64,000 bases of DNA. Origin: Hermatobates lingyangjiaoensis (Eukaryota > Arthropoda > Insecta > Hemiptera > Hermatobatidae). The DNA lies in the NCBI GenBank assembly GCA_026182355.1, contig JAPFBL010000103.1, positions 1,364,001 to 1,428,000 on the forward strand. The letters run 5' to 3'. Below are positions 58,826 through 64,000 of the stretch, one piece after another. How positions within the stretch are numbered: position 1 is the first letter of the stretch; each line of letters starts with the position of its first letter. Made by a program: the position numbers and the translations under genes. Under the pieces are notes generated by a model that was not told the origin of the DNA, made no database searches, and saw nothing but the letters and a program-made list of their open reading frames with translations.

Positions 58826-61013
58826 TAACTTTAAATTACACAAAGCACGACACAGAAAAGAGAATACAAAGAAAACTTACAGAATTCAATATTTCGAACT
58901 GTTGTTCGTCATCAGGAGAGTAGACTAGAAGAGAGGACGAAGTGAGAGAGATCTCCCCACGTCGAGGAACGGAGCGCGAATGAAGAAATAAAGAGTCAAC
59001 TGAAGAGAGCAGCACTAGCGTAAAAAAATGCTAGGCACTAAACGTCGGAGAACGGAGAAAGCAAAAACAATAGATAAATTTATAAAATTAAAAATTATAA
59101 ATTTTAAAAAAGGAAATAATAAAAAAAATCAATATAAAAAAAATAAAATAAAAAAAATATATAAAATAAAAAAAGGGGGGAAAAATATATATAAAAAAAT
59201 AAAAAATATATATATATGAATATGAATATATAAGTTAAAAATAAAAGGAAAAACAAATAAAAGTTAACGCTTCTGATTTAAACCAGGATCGGATCGGGCC
59301 CCCAATAACCATATGTGGGCCTCCTCAGACGCTCTTAATGTCAAACTACGATCATCAGTGGTCACTAGCTTAATGATTTGAACAGAAAAGCAGTCATTAA
59401 AAGAAAGGTTATGGCTGTTGGCATGGATAGCTACAGGAAGCTGTTTGCGCTGACCGACCGAAGCTCTATGGTTGTTCAAACGCTCATTGAGCTTATTAGA
59501 AGTCATACCAATTTAGAATGCTCCACATTGGCTACAGTTCAGTCTGTAGACGCAATTCCTGGATGAGCAGGAGGTGTTAGGTGGGACGCGGAAAGAGTTG
59601 GTTGGTGAGGAGGAGAAAGGTGAAGGGTTAACTAAAGGACAGGTAAGACAGAGGCGACGGCCGCATTTCTCCATACCACCACGCACCACCCCAATCCCAG
59701 GAGTTTCAAGGGATCTGTGGGAAAACAGGTTTCCTAAATTGGGAGGCTTTCTGAAGGACAGGCGAGGGGATTTTCGGAAGACGGAGGAGGTGGAGGGGGA
59801 AGAGGACAGGAGAGGAAAAATGTCCTTGATGATATTCCCGATCCTATGGACCCCAGGAAAGAAAGTAGTTACGAGGAAGGGAGAACTGTTGGGTTCAGCG
59901 GCAGTCCTAGGAAGATATTGATTGGTGGCAGGTATTAAGCGTTTATCAACAAACCTGGGAGAGTAGCCCCGCTGGACGAATTTTTCCCTAAGTTTGTCGA
60001 TATGACACTGTCGTTGATAGAGGTCACTGCAAATACGGTGTATGCGGATAGAGAGGGAACGAGGTAGGGACTTTTTTGTGTGGGATGGGTGACAACTATT
60101 GAAGTGTAGATATTGTTGGGCATTGGTAGGTTTTGTGTGTATGGAGGTGATGAAGGTCCCGCCGCTTAGGGACACTACTACATCTAGGAAGGTTAAGGAG
60201 GTATAGGAGAAGGAGTGGGTGAAATTGAGTGATGAACAGGAAGTTTTGAAGGCTTCAATAAAAGTTTCCAGAGAATCTTTGCCATGAGGCCATACGAAAA
60301 ATATATCATCAATGAACCGGGTGTAGGCAAGGGGTTGGAGGGCATGAGACGAGAGGAAATCCTGTTCAAGTTTGGCCATGTAAAGGTTGGCAAAGGAAGG
60401 GGCCATTCTGGTACCCATAGCAGTTCCTCTGGTCTGAAGATATAGATGGTCCTCAAAACTGAAGACATTGTGCTGCAGGACAAAGGAACTTAGCTGAAGG
60501 ACAAAAGCGGTGGAGGGTATGTGGGGTAAGGGTCTATTGTAAAGGAACCACTGTAGGGCCGCCAAACCCTCGCCATGGTCAATAACCGTGTACAGGGATG
60601 TGACGTCCATAGTGGCTAGAAGGAGAGGATGTTAAAGGGATTCCGGTAGGGAGATGTTATTGAGTATTTGGAGGAAGTGGAAGGTGTCTTTGCAGAAAGT
60701 GGGGAGTTGGGTAACTATGGGCTGCAGAATGGCGTCAACGAACGCTGAAATGTGCTCAGTAAGACAGCCATAGCTTGAAACTATGGGTCGGCCAGGAGGG
60801 GGGTGATCGGGCATTCTATAGGGTTTATCGATTTTAGGAAGTAAATAAAAGACGGGACAACGGTAATTAGTGGGGATAAGCAAATTGATTTCTTCTTGGG
60901 TAAGTCCCTCCTGGAGAGCAGAACTGTGAATAAACTCACTGAGTTTAGTGTGGAAGAGAGAGGTAGGGTTCGTGTCAAGAGGCTCGTAGATGTAGGTTTC
61001 ACACGGTCCATAA

Positions 61014-61015
<2 letters not shown>
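58826..61015 (-). mobile_element. PLE-6, GC-richer, nearly full RT and endonuclease with two nonsense codons
   Basis: The minus frame from about 61010: YIYEPLDTNPTSLFHTKL, PVFYLLPKIDKPYRMP, GRPIVSSYGCLTEH, MDVTSLYTVIDH (RT Asp), TRGTAMGTRMAPSFANLY, YTRFIDDIFFVW (catalytic DD), FLDVVVSL, the CGRRLCLTCP Cys cluster and NCVYRLNC, then GIY-YIG up to stop 59264. Stops interrupt at 60632-60634 and 59513-59515; the latter replaces the Tyr of YIG. The 3' end has a minus hammerhead-like motif (58886-58919). The 5' end is cut at (TA)n. Confidence 0.9.
59264..60610 (-). pseudogene. PLE-6 RT and GIY-YIG frame (main part)
   Basis: One continuous frame except for TAA 59513-59515. The RT motifs listed for PLE-6 fall in the first 130 codons. 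The nuclease continues IGMTSNKLNERLNNHR and ends with EEAHIWLLGA, including the family's Glu. Composition is clearly GC-richer than other PLEs here, and decay is low. Confidence 0.85.

Positions 61016-61050
<35 letters not shown>
61015..61050. repeat. (TA)n tract at the PLE-6 / OR4 junction
   Basis: Thirty-odd bases of TA join the truncated PLE-6 to OR4 intron 4. The corresponding site in OR3 (41385-41426) and a near-equivalent in OR1 (about 7575) also have TA-rich DNA next to a PLE end. Confidence 0.9.
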
Positions 61051-61055
<5 letters not shown>

Positions 61056-61097
61056 TATGAAGAATAAATATTTGAATGTTTGCTTATAAGACCTTAC

Positions 61098-61256
61098 CTT
61101 GCCTAGGTTATCGAGGTTTACTGCCACTTTAAAATAGTCTCCTTGAAGCATCCTGGCGTTCTGGCAGGCTATCTGCATTAATACTAAGCTTTCCCTGGTT
61201 TTAAAATCCAAAAGGTACCAATCAGTGTTGTATATAGCATCATTTAGTTTTTCATT
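61098..61256 (-). CDS. OR4 exon 4
   Basis: A 159-bp exon; LLDFKTRESLVLMQIACQ, then GDYFKVAVNLDNLGK. It differs from OR3 exon 4 at only two residues (V to F and S to C). Confidence 0.93.
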
Positions 61257-63707
61257 CTATAATAAAATTAAAATTTATACATTAGTCAGGTGGTTAATTA
61301 ATAAATCTTATAAACAAAAAAAAACAAACAAAAACAACAATTTGTGACATTGAAATATTAAAGCAAGTGAATAACTTAAGGTAATACATTCATTTTTAAT
61401 TTATATGCGAATATATTACGGACATAAAAATTTTGTATGCTCTCATTATACAGAGCGGACACTTGTAGTATAATATAACCTAAAGACTCTAAAGAACTTA
61501 AAATTCCACAAGAATTTTCTAAGATTCAATAGTTTTTTATTTGGAAGTTTTTGATGATTCCATTGTAATATTTACTTCTTTTATAGAGAAACCAAAATTG
61601 ATATTTATTAAAAAACTATTTCATTCGTGTTAACTTCAACCAGCAAATTGTGTTTGAACTCTACATTCATACTTGACGTATGGAAATAAGTGACCTAATC
61701 TATTTATAACATACTAAATACTTAGAGTAATGATTGGCGAATCCTTACACAAAATGATATAATGGAGTTTAATATTAGGGTAAATAGTCACTGGGGTAAA
61801 ATAATAATATAATATTTTGTTTTACTTGGAAAATATTTGGAAATAATAAAATTAACTTTAAAAATTTCTTAAATGATGTAATATCTTTATGGAGGTACGA
61901 TGAATATGTATGTATTTATCTATATGTATGTATGTATGTATCTTAATTTTTTAAAAGAAATATGGTAGAAAAGTAAATTGCTGTCACCTATATCAGAACA
62001 AAATAGAAATTCCTGAAAATATTTGTAATATTTTTGATATATGCACTATTTACCAAAGTATGAATATGATTGTCTACCTATTCCTGGCATCTTACTTTTT
62101 TTTTATGAAGTTTTTGGTAATAAAATCAAAAATTACTATAATAAAACTCACAAACTATAATTTAGCATCCTGTAATATAATAATAATAATAATGATAATA
62201 CTATAATAATTATATTATAATAATATAGTACAATTATAATAATATATTATTATTATTATAATATATTACATTATAGTATAATAATAATGAGTATAATAAT
62301 TAATCTACTTATTACTATATTTAGCATATACTGACCTGATTTATTAGAAGCTGACCAATAAAACAAGTCAGTGATAATCCTGCTAATACTACGGAGCACA
62401 ATATAAAGAATTTCATACGTATACGTATGTATGTATATGTATCTATGAATGATATATAATCTTTCCTTTATTGAAATGTGTCTGTTATGACATTGATATA
62501 ATCCTTCTTTGGAAGAACGTGTGGCCTAAATCTCTAATAGAAGGAAACATTGGGATTTAGGCTTCAGGATGAAAACCGAAACTTTACCAAAGAATTATTG
62601 CTATTTCTTACATCACATGTTGAAATCATGTTTTAATCAGTTGATGATATATGAAAATCTACATTTTAGCAGACACACGGGAGTGTCTTTGTTTTTAACA
62701 TTAATCTGCTTCTTAAGTCAATACTGCTACACTAACATATGCCCATGGGAGTTAAAATGGTAAAAACATTCTTTGAGCCTGGAGGCTTCACGTAATTAGA
62801 GTCTCATCCCTGCTTTAAAGATATTGTACACCAGATGATAGAAACATTAATTGTTTATTGTTGGGGGATTTATGTCCCATTTTGCCAAACATTTAGTCAC
62901 CTCTAACCACCAATCTTTCCCAGACCAAAATATACAAATACTACACAGAAACAATAAATTCCGGGATATAACTTTTTTAGAAGGCTATGAAATCAACAAA
63001 CTAGTGCGCGATAATTCTTCTACTTGCCTCAATGAGCAAATTCCCAAATGTACAACTTTTCTTAATTTATTTATATAAAAATAAAAAAAAAATTCTACTT
63101 TCTCCTTATACATATTTGGTTTATATTTCGTTATAGCTCTGTGTGTTATTTTTTCAATATGTTTCCTACACTTAGTCTAAAAGAAAATGTTAAGGCTCAG
63201 CCTAACTTTTAAGATAAAAATGTACCTGCCTTCTAATAAGAAACAGATGTACCCTATACCCCCACCCATGTCCATTCCATTTCCAGTCAGTCTTATTCAG
63301 AGGCACTCATCCTTAGGTTCGTACTTTCTGCCTTATTTTAGTTCATATTAATTTTTGTACTTATTTACTTTGTACTATAGAAAACTCTCTGGTGTCATTG
63401 TATTTTTTAGTTAATGCCTGAGGAAGAACACTACGTGTTCGAAACGCGTTGTTTATATCATTAAAATTTTTATATGTGGAGACCATTTCATTAGATTTCT
63501 ACCCTACAATTATTATATATTATATTATAGTAATATATTATAGTATAATAATTATAAGTATAATAATAAATATACTAATTACTATATTTAGCATATACTG
63601 ACCTGATTTATTAAGAGCTGACCAAGAAAACAAGAGAGTGATAATCCTGCTAAGACTATGGAGCACAATATAAAGAATTTCATCCGCCATACAAATGAAT
63701 TTTCACT
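61098..63707 (-). CDS. OR4, partial odorant receptor (exons 3 and 4)
   Basis: Exon 4 61098-61256 and exon 3 63603-63707 are intact with GT-AG sites and correct phases. Exons 1 and 2 would lie beyond the window. I find no exon 5 between 53.2 and 61.0 kb, where PLE-6 and other elements now lie. Without it the protein would lack its last 16 residues, so the gene may be 3'-truncated. The surrounding 61.05-64.0 kb is nearly identical to 41.43-44.4 kb. Confidence 0.85.
62336..62416 (-). pseudogene. truncated exon 3 copy in OR4 intron 3
   Basis: Counterpart of 42720-42800, with the same loss of acceptor and first codons. It predates the OR3/OR4 segment duplication. Confidence 0.88.
62810..63510 (+). 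mobile_element. PLE-5, second copy within OR4
   Basis: Near-identical to 43200-43900: nuclease tail frame 62851-63078 and the hammerhead-like motif at 63414-63455 (CTGAGGA-A-GAACAC-TAC-GTGTTC-GAAACGCGTT). One loop base differs; the stems are unchanged. Confidence 0.75.
63603..63707 (-). CDS. OR4 exon 3
   Basis: A 105-bp exon starting SENSFVWRMKFF and ending CFLGQLLINQ (one synonymous change near the end). It is effectively the same as OR3 exon 3. Confidence 0.93.
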
Positions 63708-64000
63708 CTATAAACAAATAAACGTCAACACTTATATTTTTTTTATTTATTTATTATTATATTACTATTAATAATTGCAATATAATATAGGGTAACAATA
63801 AATAGACATTTATATTATTAAAAGAAATACTAACCCTCTACATATAGATTAACTCTTGTTACACATGACTAAACTGATTCTCAAATTATTATAAAACTAA
63901 ATAGCAATAAATACAGATAAGTTATTAGCTGTAATGGATTAAATCATTTGGAATTAAAATTAAAGAACTTTGTTTTTGAAATATTCGTTTAAAAACCTAG

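Noticed and set aside
59028..59219. Lys-rich 63-codon frame
   Set aside because: A-rich low-complexity sequence near the PLE-6 3' end.
59574..59921. Plus-strand 115-codon frame rich in Gly/Arg/Glu
   Set aside because: Antisense of the PLE-6 ORF; its openness reflects the GC-richer coding strand.

Overview
This is an AT-rich, intron-rich nuclear window from an insect. The diagnosis rests on several tandem seven-transmembrane odorant-receptor (OR) genes with the insect OR C-terminal domain, an intact D,D34D mariner transposase, and many Penelope-like retroelements (PLEs). I cannot name the order or species.

Layout. Three complete five-exon OR genes lie head-to-tail on the minus strand: OR1 (2296-12684), OR2 (17620-32224) and OR3 (38588-53114). 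A fourth (OR4, exons 3 and 4 only) starts beyond the right edge (61098-63707). I reconstructed the exons by reading splice sites. Exon lengths and phases are identical among paralogues (exons 2-5: 100, 105, 159 and 51 bp), and the predicted proteins are 435, 430 and 435 aa. Intron and flanking sequence is also recognisably shared, so the array grew by segmental duplication. One block (about 41.43-45.0 kb and 61.05-64.0 kb) is nearly identical in two copies.

The introns and spacers are filled with mobile DNA. There are at least six PLE families (reverse transcriptase plus GIY-YIG endonuclease, all broken), a mariner, Helitron helicase fragments, a LINE 3' fragment nested in a 43-bp minisatellite, a tRNA-like relic and many (TA)n/(GT)n microsatellites.

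The most striking signal is a recurring RNA-like motif in the PLE ends: CTGANGA, one extra base, a hairpin, GAAA, then a 4-6-nt palindrome starting at the last A of GAAA. I read it as hammerhead ribozymes with a palindromic stem III. These motifs often sit in outward-facing pairs inside long palindromes. One 228-bp palindrome carries a perfect 12-bp target-site duplication, so these palindromes look like small mobile units. PLEs are also associated with duplicated pieces of OR exons 3 and 5, and with apparent carriage of OR3 intron DNA into OR1.

The ORs would act as odour-tuned subunits in antennal neurons. The rest of the window is mainly the record of retroelement activity in and around them. 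A few possible plus-strand exons and a conserved terminal-exon-like frame downstream of OR1 and OR3 could belong to other genes that I could not identify.
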